Origin: Limnanthes douglasii subsp. nivea
Lineage: Eukaryota > Streptophyta > Magnoliopsida > Brassicales > Limnanthaceae
Direction of reading: 5' to 3'
Assembly (NCBI GenBank): GCA_036936605.1
Contig: JAUPFV010000004.1
Location: 94,667,894 to 94,731,893 of the forward strand
Length of the DNA stretch: 64,000 nucleotides
The position numbers and the translations under genes were made by a program. Every line of letters begins with the position of its first letter. The first letter of the stretch is position 1. Below the pieces are notes generated by a model. It ran no database searches and was not told where the DNA came from. It was given only the letters and a program-made list of their open reading frames with translations. This document shows, piece after piece, positions 20,201 to 31,329 of this stretch.

Positions 20201-21744
20201 TTAAGTGGAGCTAAACTTAACTACATCACCTATGACAAGGAGTTCTATGCAGTTGTACGAGCTTTGAAGCACTGGAGTTCCTACTTGGCCTACAATGACT
20301 TTGTCCTGTACACCGATCATGATGCTTTAAAACATGTGCAGAGTCAGGAGAAACTCTCTTCCCGCCATGCACGTTGGGCAGCATGTACGCAACAATTTAC
20401 CTTTTCCATTAAGCATACTTCGGGGACAGTTAACCGCGTAGTTGACGCATTGAGCCAACTCCTGAGGGCAGTTTGAGATTACTGATTGTACATGAGAGAC
20501 ACAACGAGGGGCATGGGGGTAGAGATCAAACCCTTCACTCTGTATCCAGTCAGTTCTTCTGGCCGCATTTGAGGCGAGATGTTATCCGTTTTGTAGCTGG
20601 TTGTCGGGTTTGCCAGGTGGCAAAAGGTACATCCTCCAACGCAGGTTTATACCTACCACTCCCAATACCGGAAGGACCATGGCGAAGCGTCAGCATGGAT
20701 TTCATCTCTGGGCTGCCAAGAACACAGAGAGGTAACGATTCTATTTTTGTAGTGGTTGACATGTTTTCTAAGATGGCCCACTTCATTGCTTGCAAGAAAA
20801 CCACAGATGCTGTGAATGTTGCTAATTTATACTTTCGTGAGGTCTACCGCTTACATGGTCTACCCTTGAATATCGTTTCTGATCGCGATGCGCGGTTTGT
20901 GGGGCATTTTTTGAGGAGTTTGTGGCGCCTCACAAACATGAAGCTGAGTTTTAGCAGCGCATATCACCCGCAGACAGACGGCCAAACCGAGGTAACTAAT
21001 CGAACGTTAGGCAACATGTTACGCACAGAGGTCTCTGGGAACTTGAAAGCATGGGATTCTCGTCTTTATCATGTTGAGTTCGCCTACAACAGGCACCACA
21101 AGCGCAGTACTGGGTATAGTCCCTTCATGGTAGTCTATGGTTATAACCCACGGGGTCCTATGGACTTAGCTTTCCCAACGCTTGATAAGGTCCCGGCTAA
21201 GGTCGAGAACGCCATTGCTGATCTATGGGAGATCCATGCGAACACCCGCAGATACCTGGAGGAAACAACACAGAAGTACAAGATTGCCGCAGATAAGAAG
21301 CGTCGCCTGGTGGAGTTTGCAGTGGGAGACTTTGTATGGGCTGTTTTGACCAGGGATCGCTATCCTGCACACGAGTACAACAAGTTGGCTGCAAGGAAGG
21401 TGGGTCCGTTTGAAATTATTGAAAAGATTAATCCCAATACATACAGGTTGAAACTACCGAGTCACATGAAGACCCATAACGTTTTCAACGTGAAGCACCT
21501 GCTGCCATTTACCGCTGCTGCTGAGGATGATGAAGCTGAGAATTCGTGGGCGAATTCTTCCGAAGAAGGGGAGGATGATGTAGTTGCACAAGTCCATGAC
21601 TATATGGCCCTTTTGGACAAACGGAAACAGACTTTATTTGGGGCCCAGATATCAGAATTAGGCGATGCGACCACTCAAATCGAACAGGTCGAGAAGCCCA
21701 ACAATTTTCGAAAGCATCACAAAGTGATGAAGTCCAGGCCCTAA
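17291..21744 (+). pseudogene. Gypsy copy 1 gag-pol polyprotein, broken
   Basis: Begins at the ATG of MPPKRSFRGKS. Gag core AEEFLDWI...ASWW...F at 17690-18090; zinc knuckle CYHCHELGHVALQC at 18323-18364; protease VIDSGS with D at 18641. RT has [12 protein letters not shown] and catalytic YFDD at about 19685; RNase H has LHCDASGLGIGAVL at 20120 and YTDHDAL. Integrase HHCC at 20490-20620 is followed by core DDE blocks (MDFISGLP, SDRDARF, TDGQTEVTN) and KVGPFEII. Stops: TAG at 17648 (Trp in copy 2) and TAG at 17678 (Glu in copy 2). At 20457-20460 four bases replace 173 bases of copy 2, deleting the RNase H-integrase junction and shifting frame. It ends 169 nt inside the 3' LTR. Confidence 0.9.
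21562..21575 (+). other. Gypsy copy 1 polypurine tract
   Basis: GAAGAAGGGGAGGA lies immediately before the 3' LTR (plus-strand primer site). It also codes for EEGED within the pol frame. Confidence 0.8.
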
Positions 21745-22090
21745 TTTTAGTCGTTTAAACCCTCGTTTTGCTGTTTTAGTAAATTTTCTGCATTTTCCTA
21801 TTTTATTTAGATTTTATTAAAATACTTAACGAGCTCCAATCGCTTTGAAATTGGGCTGGGCTTTATTTTATTGCATAAGAAAAAAAACTGTAATTTTGGG
21901 CTAGGGTTTCGAGCACTTCTATAAAAGGCTCTCAAACCCTAGTTTTGCCTCAGACTTTTTTTAATACAATTTTGATTTTTTTAAAGTCTCCTTTAATCTA
22001 ACCTAGGGTTAGAACTATCCATCGGTTGTTTTGTCTTCTTCCTCTTAATTTCTACCGCCGACGACTGTGTTTCAAAACCAGTCGCCACCC
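21576..22090 (+). repeat. Gypsy copy 1, 3' LTR
   Basis: 515 bp, about 2 percent different from the 5' LTR by eye. TATA box at 21920-21926. Its first 169 nt encode the end of the pol frame. Confidence 0.9.
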
Positions 22091-22128
22091 ATAAGTGAAC
22101 AAAAGGAACGAATGTAAGTGTAAAGAAC

Positions 22129-22244
22129 CTTGTCATCTCCAAGATGTCCTGTTATATGATCAACAAGAAGCTGAAATAAAAGAGGATTAGAAGAGCTGCT
22201 TCCTACACTCAGCCCCGACAAAAGAACAACATGCTTATCTCCGT
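22129..22244 (-). pseudogene. POLD2: POLD2 copy 1 exon (VVLLSGLSVGSS)
   Basis: 116 nt bounded by ATACAG and GTTCTT. It encodes GDKHVVLLSGLSVGSSSSNP, then LLFQLLVDHITGHLGDDK, the conserved block before the VVIAGN exon. Open here. Copy 2 has 12 extra bases near the exon start and a Gln-to-TAG change. This is the most upstream exon I can find in copy 1. Confidence 0.85.
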
Positions 22245-23430
22245 CTGTATAGAATTAAGAATTTTCAACAGTTACGATCTGAAAACAATATTATGCATGT
22301 ATACAGCATATATATTAGTATTTAAGAGCAATATCAATATTGATATATTTTTTATATATATATTTAGATAGGTTTCTTGTATTTATTAAAAACTAATTTG
22401 TAATATATTGGTATTTCAGTGACTACAGATATTTAGTATTTGTTTATCTATTTTTAGATATATTTTATATGTTTATCAAAAATTAGATTGTATGCGCTAA
22501 TTTATTCGAATTTCAATGATTAAGATTTATATATCATAATTTAAATTTTTGATAGTTTTTATAATAATATATATGTATTATATATTTTTTATTTGAAATA
22601 TTCCAAAGAAATATTTATAATATCTAACTATTAGATATTTGATATTTTTAATATATATTTAGATATATTTCATATTTTTATTAAAAATTAATTTATGACA
22701 AGTAAATAAAACCAAAATATAACAACATATAACCATAATAATAAAAATTAAAGTATAATTATAAAAATATAATAATTTTATTCTATTATTTTTAATTATC
22801 ATATATAATTTCTAATTTATATAACAATAGGATTATATCTTGATTGGGTGTTTTGCTACCTCTATTGCGGAGAGCTTAGTTCAACTCGAATATAAAAATA
22901 AAAAGTTAGATTCAAGCTTAGTTAAAGTTGGGTTCAAGGTTAGTTAAGGTATAAAAAAACTAAGGGGAAGTTATCACATATTCCCCTAATCCAATATAAT
23001 TTTAAATTTATCATAATCTAAAAATTAATTGATCTATATAATGTATATGAGTATAGTGCATAGAATCTGAGTCGGTGGGCTTTGAACGTATGCGGTATGG
23101 ATTTTTTGTTTTCCAACCGACCCACCCGAACCAAAAATATAAACTATATATAAAAAAATAAAAAAAAATATTAATAATTTTTATTTTTTTCCTTTTTCAT
23201 ATAACTCAAAATAAAGTTCGATTAAATGTAAGGAGATCCTCATTTGATTTGAATCTCTAAACACAACCGGATTCTTGAATTTTCAAAAATAATGAAAGGA
23301 AAAAAATCTTACTTTTATTTGATTTTGATATCATATTTTTAAATATGTAAATATAGTAAATATTATGTTAAATAATATATTAAATACTCAAAAGATATTC
23401 AAAACATATTATACATTAATACACATTCCT
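22245..23430. other. AT-rich intron or flank, no exon recognised
   Basis: This holds TATATT/ATTTAGATAT-rich DNA. It is closely matched by 63100-63990 to the right of copy 2, so it belongs to the duplicated block. I found no upstream POLD2 exons in it. A ccaaccgacccacccgaacc motif lies at about 23114-23133. Confidence 0.5.
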
Positions 23431-23515
23431 TAATTATTATATAATAGTCGAAAAATCTCTATAAAAACCTATTTTACATATTTTTTTATTAATGTCAATA
23501 CTGATGCTGGATACT

Positions 23516-23650
23516 TCAAGCGTAAGAGAGTTCAAGACTAACTAGATGCCATACTTGAAGTATCCAAGCGTAAGAGAGTTCAAGACTAACTAGATGCCAT
23601 ACTTGAACCTTAAGAGAGTTCAAGACCAACTAGATGCCGTGCCACGGCGG
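23516..23650 (+). repeat. Short tandem repeat with KRVQDQLDA-like coding potential
   Basis: taagagagttcaagac(t/c)aactagatgcc occurs at 23523, 23571 and 23611, spaced 48 and 40 bp. One frame gives KRVQDQLDA. In unit 2 (25990-26199) the related frame continues with two GRPEEQI repeats and then a hydrophobic tail. I do not recognise a protein family. It may be the relic of an element gene. Confidence 0.5.
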
Positions 23651-23864
23651 GAGGTCGGTCAGAAGAACAAATTGCTGATGTCACGGAAGAACAAATTGCT
23701 GATACCACAAAACATTGGCATCTCTTTGGTACTTTCTCTTTTCTTTATTTATTATCTGGTATACCGTTTTAATTGGAAAATAATAATAATTAATATTTTT
23801 TATTTTTTATGAATATAATACTGTTAGGATAATCAGTCATTAGATTATATATAAGGGTTTTGCT

Positions 23865-23985
23865 GAAAGATATTTAGATTTTGAAAAAAAATTGATGAAA
23901 GATATTTAGATTTTGAAAAAATATTAATGAAAGATATTTAGATTTTGAAAAAATATTAATGAAAGATATTTAGATTTTGAGTCAC
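23865..23985. repeat. 32-bp minisatellite, four copies
   Basis: gaaagatatttagattttga plus an A/T spacer starts at 23865, 23897, 23929 and 23961, exactly 32 bp apart. The matching array in unit 2 (26320, 26352, 26384) has three copies. Confidence 0.85.
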
Positions 23986-24446
23986 ATAAACGCTTTTATT
24001 TAAAATAAAAATAAAAAATAGATGATTTTAAAAACTACAGATTTGAAACTCACAAATATAATTTAGATTTTTTTTAAGTTTAAGAAACAATATTTAATTT
24101 CTATACGCGATAACTTTTTAATCATAAGTGTGGGGTTTTACGCAACAAAATTATATTATATTACTCTAATTATAATTTTTATTCATGATTATTAGTTTTT
24201 CTATTTTTGTGTTGTTTGACAATGTTAGTATGGGTATATCAAAATTTATATATATATATATTTGAATTTAAATAACTTTATTAAAATAAGAAGAGTCTAA
24301 GATGATTTGACTTACAAGGCGCCAAATTTTAATTCATAATATGTTTTTCTTTTCATTTTTTACTATCAAAATTAGTCTCATTTTAAAGGAATTTTTGGTG
24401 ATTTGGAAAGCATGCAGATTGAAGCTATATATATGTAAGCTTTTCT

Positions 24447-24449
<3 letters not shown>

Positions 24450-24517
<68 letters not shown>
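24450..24517. repeat. (TA)n microsatellite
   Basis: About 67 bases of uninterrupted TA repeats, directly before the aagtttttttggtg landmark of unit 1. Unit 2 has only a short TA run there. Confidence 0.95.
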
Positions 24518-24518
<1 letters not shown>

Positions 24519-24805
24519 TTTTTTTGGTGTAAAAATATATGTAATTTTATTATCGGTAAATCATTTATTTTAATAAATAGTATATTTGTGTTAACTTTAC
24601 GTGAAAGTAAAAACAAGATAATTTTCATATTTATATTATAAATTTTCTTAATAAAAATTATCAATATAATTAAAATATGTGACCGTATCCATATAATATT
24701 ATATTCAAATTAAAAGTAATCTAATGTAAATTAATGTAAACTGTAAATTAATGTAAATTGATGTAATAATATTTAAATACATTTAATGAACAATAAATTG
24801 ATATA

Positions 24806-25630
24806 AATTAATGTAATAATATTTATTAGTAATTAATTTTGCATGATCTAAGGTTATAAATCTATTGATCGATATATATATAAACTTTGTTTCTTTCTTT
24901 TTTTTCTTTTTTTAATTTCCTTTCGCACTGAATAAAAAAATTATGGAAAGTATGTTACTTTTTTAAAAAATTCTGATGTTTGTAAAACCAAAACCATTTT
25001 ATAGATCTATATTTGTTTATATTAAGAATCAAATCTACTGGTATAGGAAAAGGGAAGGATAAACTTTTATCAGAAACTCAAGCTCTGGATATCGAAAATC
25101 GAAAATGGTCTTCTTTTGAGTTTCGACTGCCGAAAACATACTGAAATTCTAAGTTCAGTCGTAAAACAAAGACAAAAATAATATTTACGGATCATACTAT
25201 AATTATTTTCTACATGATTTCTATAATTATATAATTATAGTATGATCAGTAAATATTACTTTTTTTCCTGTTTTACAACTGGACTTAGAATTCTAGTATG
25301 TTTTCGCCGGTCGAAACTCAAAAGAAGACCATTTTGGATATCTGGAGCTTGAGTTTTAATAAAATGATTCTCAATATAAACAAATATAAATCCATAAAAA
25401 AAAAGATGGTTTTGGTTTTATAGATATGAGAAATTTAAAAAAAAAACATACTTTTTTTATTTAGTGCAAAAAGAAATAAGAAATAAAAAAAACAAAGTTT
25501 AGAATAAATATGTTAAAGGATCTAGTCAAATATCTATATGTATATATAGATTTTTATTCAAAAGATTTATCCAACCCATAAACGTAGATTATGAAAAATT
25601 AATTACTAATAAATATTATTACATTAATTT
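24806..25630. repeat. Foldback hairpin element, unit 1
   Basis: A ~825-bp imperfect palindrome centred near 25215. Examples of paired arms: gtaatatttacggatcatac (or near) against gtatgatcagtaaatattac; gagtttcgactgccgaaaac against gttttcgccggtcgaaactc; aactcaagctctggatatc against gatatctggagcttgagtt; and outermost attaatgtaataatatttat against its complement at about 25610-25628. No coding capacity. It looks like a long MITE or foldback transposon. A transcript would form a very long hairpin. Confidence 0.8.
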
Positions 25631-26319
25631 ACTTACTTTCGTAATATTATTTTGATATTGTTTGATTATATTTGATATTATAGATATTTTATCCAATATT
25701 ATGTAGATATTAAATAATATATATTATTAGACACTAATTGTATTTTAAAATATTATATTTTTAAAACATTTATACCATTATAAAAAAGATAATTGGTATA
25801 CCTTAACTAAATAGAAATTTTATAATTGGTATACCTTAATTATTATATAATAGTCGAAAAATCTCTATAAAAACCTATTGTACATATTTTTTTATTAATG
25901 TCAATACTGCTGGCGATGCTGGATACTTCAAGCGTAAGAGAGTTCAAGACTAACTAGATGCCACACGGGAGGTTTGCCACACGGGAGGTTTGAGGTACTT
26001 GAACCGTAAGAGAGTTCAAGACCAACTAGATGCCACGGCGGGAGGTCGGCCAGAAGAACAAATTGCTGATATCACGGAAGGTCGGCCAGAAGAACAAATA
26101 CCACGAGACATTGGCAGGAAGAACAAGTTATTGATGTCTCTGTGGTACTTTCTCTTTTCTTTATTTATTATCTGGTATACAGTTTTAATTGGAAAATAAT
26201 AATAATTAATATTTTTTATTTTTTATGAATATAATACTGTTAGGATAATCAGTCATTAGATTATATATAAGGGTTTGGCTAATAGGTGTTAATGATTATT
26301 ATTTATAAAAAAAATTGAT

Positions 26320-26405
26320 GAAAGATATTTAGATTTTGAAAAAAAATTGATGAAAGATATTTAGATTTTGAAAAAATATTAATGAAAGATATTTAGATTT
26401 TGAGT
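26320..26405. repeat. 32-bp minisatellite, three copies (unit 2)
   Basis: Same 32-bp unit as at 23865, with starts at 26320, 26352 and 26384. The copy number is one lower than in unit 1. Confidence 0.85.
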
Positions 26406-27228
26406 CACATAAATGCTTTTATTTTCAAAAAAAATAAAAAATAGATGATTTTAAAAACTACAGATTTGAAACTCACAAATATAATTTAGAATTTTTTTTT
26501 TAAGTTTAAGAAACAATATTTAATTTCTATACGCTATAACTTTTTAATCATAAGTGTGGGGTTTTACGTTAATAATAGCAACAAAATTATATTATATTAC
26601 TCTAATTATAATTTTTATTCATGATTATTAGTTTTTCTATTTTTGTGTTGTTTGACAATGTTAGTATGGGTATATCAAAATTTATATATATAGATATTTG
26701 AATTTAAATAACTTTATTAAAATAAGAAGAGTCTAAGATGATTTGACTTACAAGGCGCAAAATTTTAATTCATAACATATTCTTCTTTTCATTTTTTACT
26801 ATCAAAATTAGCCTCCTTGTGAAGGAATTTTTTGTGATTTGGAAAGCATGCAGATTAAAGCTATATATATATATGTAAGTTTTTTTGGTGTAAAAATATA
26901 TGTAATTTTATTATCGGAAAATCATTTATTTTAATAAATAGTATATTTGTGTTAACTTTACGTGAAAGTAAAAATAAGATAATTTTCATATTTATATTAT
27001 AAATTTGTTTAATAAAAATTATCAATATAATTAAAATATTAACTGTATGTTACTAAAAATAATTATATATGTTACTAAAAATACTATAATTATAATTAAT
27101 GTGATGTGATGTGACCGTATCCATATAATATTATATTCTACATATATTAAAATTGAAAGCAATCTAATGTAATAATATAAATTGATGTAATAATATTTAA
27201 ATACATTTAATAAACAATAAATTGATAT

Positions 27229-28069
27229 AAATTAATGTAATAATATTTATTAGTAATTAATCTTGCATGATCTAAGGTTGGATAAATCTATTGATTTATA
27301 TATATAAACTTTGTTTCTTTCTATTTTTTTTGTTTTTTTAATTTCCTTTTGCACTGAATAAAAAAATTATGGAAAAGTATGTTACTTTTTTAAAAAATTC
27401 TGATGTTTGTAAAACCAAAACCATATTTTTTATAGATTTATATTTGTTTATATTAAGAATCAAATCTACTGGTATAGGAAAAGGGAAGGATAAACTTTTA
27501 TCAGCTCTGGATATCGAAAATGGTCCCTTTTGAGTTTCGACTGCTGAAAACATACTGAAATTCTAAGTTCAGTCGTAAAACAAAGACAAAAAGTAATATT
27601 TACGGATCATACTATAATTATTTTCTACATGATTTCTATAATTATATAATTATAGTATTATCAGTAAATATTACTTTTTTTTCCTGTTTTACAACTGGAC
27701 TTAGAATTCTAGTATGTTTTCGCCGGTCGAAACTCAAAAGAAGACCATTTTGGATATCTGGAGCTTGAGTTTTAATAAAATTTTCTCCTTCCATTTCTCT
27801 TTTTTGGCGCGATTCTCAATATAAACAAATATAAATCCACAAAAAAAGATGGTTTTGGTTTTATAGACATGAGAAATTTAAAAAAACACACTTTTTTTTA
27901 TTTAGTGCAAAAAGAAATAAGAAATAAAAAAAAAGTTTAGAATAAATATGTTAAAAGATCTAGTTAAATATCTATATGTATATATAGATTTTTATTCAAA
28001 AGATTTATCCAACCCATAAACGTAGATTATGAAAAATTAATTACTAATAAATATTATTACATTAATTTA
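27229..28069. repeat. Foldback hairpin element, unit 2
   Basis: About 840 bp, the same palindromic arms as at 24806-25630, with an added tttctccttccatttctcttttttggcgcg-type insertion in the right arm near 27780-27810. Part of the tandem 2.4-kb unit. Confidence 0.8.
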
Positions 28070-28394
28070 CTTACTTTCGTAATATTATTTTGATATTGTT
28101 TGACTATATTTGATATTATAGATATTTTATCCAATATTATGTAGATATTAAATAATATATATTATTAGACATTGTATTTTAAAATATTATATTTTAAAAA
28201 CATTTATACCATAATAAAAAAGATAATTGGTATACCTTAACTAAATAGAAATTTTATAATTAGGATATGTATATCGTAAACTTGTAATATTATTTGGATA
28301 TTGTTTGATTATATTATAGATATTTTATTTAATATTAAATAAAATATTAAATAATTACTAAAAATTAGACATCTAATTGTATTTTCATCAATCG

Positions 28395-28399
<5 letters not shown>

Positions 28400-28437
<38 letters not shown>
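28400..28437. repeat. (TA)n microsatellite
   Basis: About 37 bases of TA repeats at the left edge of the decayed gypsy fragment. Confidence 0.9.
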
Positions 28438-28438
<1 letters not shown>

Positions 28439-28450
28439 ATTTAATGTATA

Positions 28451-30785
28451 TAAGGTATATATTGATGACATGCTTCTGTAGAACCCCGATGAAGCTGAAC
28501 AAATCAAATATTTGGAAAAGACATTCAAGAATTCAAGAGATATTAAATTGAAGCTGAATTTGAACAAATGTGCTTTTGGATTTCGGCTAGGAAAGTTCTT
28601 GGGTTACCTAGTCAACGAAAGTGGTATAGAGGCAGAAACATCACAATTGGCAACCTTTTCATCTGTGCACACACCCAAATCAGTGATGGGAGTTCAGATG
28701 TTAGCAAATAGGCTGACTGCCTTGGATAAGTTCATATTGCATTTCTCAGACAAGTACTTTTACTCCTTCCATGTGTTGCTTTCAACAAGATAAAAAAAAG
28801 GTATGTGTCCTCTGTAGAGCTTCTTTCAAAACCCATACTAGGTGATACGCTCTTTATATATTATCGACTCTGACTATGATGTAAATATAGTACTAGTCAG
28901 TAAGGTATATAAATGAATTACATCAATCTATTATGTAAGGAAGGGTCTCTTAAATGAGAATACAAGGTACCTACAACTAGAGAAGATGACCCTCACTTTG
29001 GTGGTGGTAATAAGAAAGTTGATGTCATACTCCAGAGCCATTCTATTGTTGTTCAAACTTCCTTCCCACTTTAGAATATACTATAGAGACCGGGTGTCTC
29101 CGACCTCTCAAATCGATAGTCAATAGAATTAGAAGGCTACGACATATCTTAGGATTTGAGGACAATCATCAAGGAACATGCACTAGATCACTTCCTAACC
29201 GATAACCATGTTGAAACACCCTTACCTATTATTCAATATCTACATCCACAATGGATATTATATGCAAATGGTGGGTCAATTTCTTCCGGGCATAAATCTA
29301 GTATCCAGCTAATTGTTTTAAGAGATGCAATGCACCGAATCATATACTTCGGCTTGAAGACTACTAGTAATGAGGTTGTAATATTAGAACTTGTAATAAA
29401 TCACGTTGTCACACAAAAAACACAAAAGGCACTCTCATACATTGCTTAAAATTTCTAAAAAAGCTAGCTAGTAAATTTGAAAATGTACAGTTTAAACAAG
29501 TCCTCCGGCCAAGAATTTCTTAGTTGATTCGCTAGCTTCGTTGGCCTACTAAAATGCAGTTTTTGGGTCATACTGCAAGAGAATTCACCCATAATATAAG
29601 TGGTCGACCTCCCAATCACTAATATGGTCAAACTCAATACCATAGTTACCGAGGTAGACTGGCAAGCCCTAACCTAAGACAATATATTTACTATGACATT
29701 TCCGAATGATAAAATTAAAACTCGCAACTTACAACAAAAAATTGACAATTATGTTTTGTTAGGAGAGATAATTTATCGCCAAGGTTTTTAAAACCGATGA
29801 TGCAATGTGTGAACCACATGAGTCATATCTTATTTTGATTCAGCTCCATGATCGAGTGTGTTTGGCTCACTTCAGGCATTTAACCTTTGTAAGAAGGTAA
29901 TTCCTAACAGACTATTATTGGCCAACTCTAATTGTTAATGCTAATGAAATGGTTAAAAATTTAATATTTGGAAATGATTCGCCAATATCATACATAGGTC
30001 GGCAACACCATTACAGAAAATATTCAAACCCTTTCCTTTTGATCACTAAGGACTAGGCTTGTCTGGACATCTTCCTAAGGCTTCCGGTGATTGATAATAT
30101 GTTATAGTGAAAGTTGACTACTTTTATAGACGTGTTGAGGTCTAGCCCCTAACAATAATCAGAGCAAATGAGGTAATCAAATTTATATAAAAAAAATTGG
30201 CAGGTCGGGATGCGAAGGTGATTACCACATATGATCGTATATAATTTCAAAATGTTTAAACTATTTAATTTTACCTAAAAATAGGCTTTTAAAAAGACTT
30301 TTATATTTCTTTCCACCTTCAAGCTAATACAAAATTTAAAATCACTAACGGAATAATAATTAATGAGTTGAATAAAAAATTTGAGGTTTTAATATCCAAG
30401 TTTCCTAAATATTTGAATGAGGTCATTTGGATTTACTGAACCACCCTTCAGATAAATAAAGAAGATGGTAACTTGAAGGTAAGATGGTTGACCATACATG
30501 GGTATTGTATCAAAATATCATACAAAAAACACGATAGAGCAACATGTCATCTCTTCTGAAGCCAAATATCTTGTTTTGGAACTGATCGACGTGATGCTAA
30601 ATATCTCTAGTTCCATCGTACTAGTCTATCTCATATATTGTATTAATCGAAATTTGATGATAATTGTCATGAGAATTTCAAGTGGTAGCGAGGACAACAA
30701 GAACATGCATTTGGGTTCGGTAGCAACATATCTAAGATGCACAAGTTATTTCGGTCTGATGAAATTAGTCGTCATTTGTTAAAAT
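28451..30785 (+). pseudogene. Decayed Ty3/gypsy pol fragment (RT, RNase H, integrase)
   Basis: It starts within the RT at VYIDDMLL (catalytic block), then LEKTFKNSRDIKLKLNLNKC, AFGFRLGKFLGYLV and QMLANRLTALDKF, typical of plant gypsy RT and connection. At 29250-29445 WILYANGGSISSG...TTSNEVVILELVI fits the second-type RNase H of this lineage, with the usual Asp replaced by Asn in YANGGS. Integrase pieces follow (TDYYWPTL near 29905; VIWIY-x-TTLQINKEDG near 30424). The tail 30498-30782 fits the post-integrase region. It has many stops and frameshifts, and neither gag nor LTRs were recognised. It is clearly a different and much older lineage than the element in POLD2. Confidence 0.7.
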
Positions 30786-31074
30786 TGATTGGAACATGAC
30801 TGGATTGTAAGTGGGTATGGATGGTTTTGTGAGATAGATGATGGGTAGGTTTCTGGATCCAAAAGTGGCTCCGGATCAACCGACCAAGGGTCCGATGGAC
30901 TCATATTCTAATCAATTAGGTAATTTTTTTAAATATTTTTTTATCCCCATAATGATGAGATGAAGGGGTTCGTCTTCTTTGACTAAGTCAGGAGCGAACA
31001 CAATAAAAATAACACTTTTTAGACTTGTAGACTGATTCATAGTCAAACACTTATAAGACTTTTTTTTAAATATT

Positions 31075-31325
31075 TGGCACAAGAACCATATTGTATATGG
31101 TTAGGACAAGGTGAAGATAAATCTTGATAATAATGCCAAATTATAAATGTGGTGGCATCGTCACCTAAAGTTATCCAAAGTGATGAGATGATCATATAGA
31201 CATAGTGTGGCGCAATCCGTCATTAAAATTTAGATTGCGATGAGATCTTTAAAAATATTTTTAAAATTGATACGTCTCAAGTCTTCTAATTGTTGCACAT
31301 CGATTGATTGGGAGAAAATGTTAAA
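31075..31325. repeat. Dispersed ~250-bp repeat, copy A
   Basis: Shares ordered blocks with 35930-36185: ggtggcatcg(t/c)cacc, agttatcca, agattg..atgag, acgtct.aagt..tcta.ttgttgcacat. Too diverged to identify. It could be LTR-derived. Confidence 0.5.
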
Positions 31326-31329
31326 AAAT

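Larger units (their letters stand above)
16730..22090 (+). mobile_element. Ty3/gypsy LTR retrotransposon, copy 1
   Basis: A 5.36-kb element inserted in a POLD2 intron in the opposite orientation to the gene. LTRs at 16730-17245 and 21576-22090 start TGATGTAG and end CCACCA (the last base is C in the 3' LTR). A 5-bp target duplication ATAAG flanks it (16725-16729 and 22091-22095). The primer-like TTGGTATC site follows the 5' LTR and the purine tract precedes the 3' LTR. Coding order is gag, protease, RT, RNase H, integrase, with a GPF-type tail and no chromodomain seen. Inactive: two gag stops and a 169-nt net deletion. Confidence 0.9.
9167..22244 (-). pseudogene. POLD2: POLD2 copy 1: DNA polymerase delta small subunit, interrupted and decayed
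   Basis: Nine exon-sized blocks on the minus strand, read from 22244 down to 9167, give consecutive pieces of the polymerase delta B-subunit (p50). They run from VVLLSGLSVGSS and LLVDHITGHLGD through VVIAGNSIE, KELDIMLTQ, DIMPG-x-ND, PLHRCLFP, FLGTSGQNIDDL, CYPFTDRDPFLIESCPHVYF and IPKFNKTGVAVV to ECHTLSF and a stop. The family protein is an inactive calcineurin-like/OB subunit that ties the catalytic subunit to PCNA and processivity partners. N-terminal exons upstream of 22244 were not found. Introns hold a TRIM, a copia and a gypsy element. Two splice acceptors are mutated (AG to CG before the 16611-16685 exon, AG to AT before the 16453-16521 exon). The exon at 9838-9960 ends in a premature TAG, so this copy should not encode POLD2. 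Confidence 0.85.
23440..28262. repeat. Tandem pair of 2.4-kb repeat units
   Basis: Landmarks recur with a 2406-bp offset: atagtcgaaaaatctctataaaaacctatt at about 23445 and 25851, the KRVQDQLDA-like segment, a 32-bp minisatellite, aagtttttttggtgtaaaaat, and the foldback hairpin. Unit 1 spans about 23440-25830 and unit 2 about 25831-28262. They differ by microsatellite length (unit 1 has a 67-bp TA run at about 24450-24516), minisatellite copy number and small indels. Confidence 0.8.

Noticed and set aside
16730..22090. Endogenous pararetrovirus (caulimovirus) instead of gypsy
   Set aside because: LTRs with TG...CA ends, a 5-bp target duplication and an integrase with HHCC and DDE motifs identify an LTR retrotransposon.
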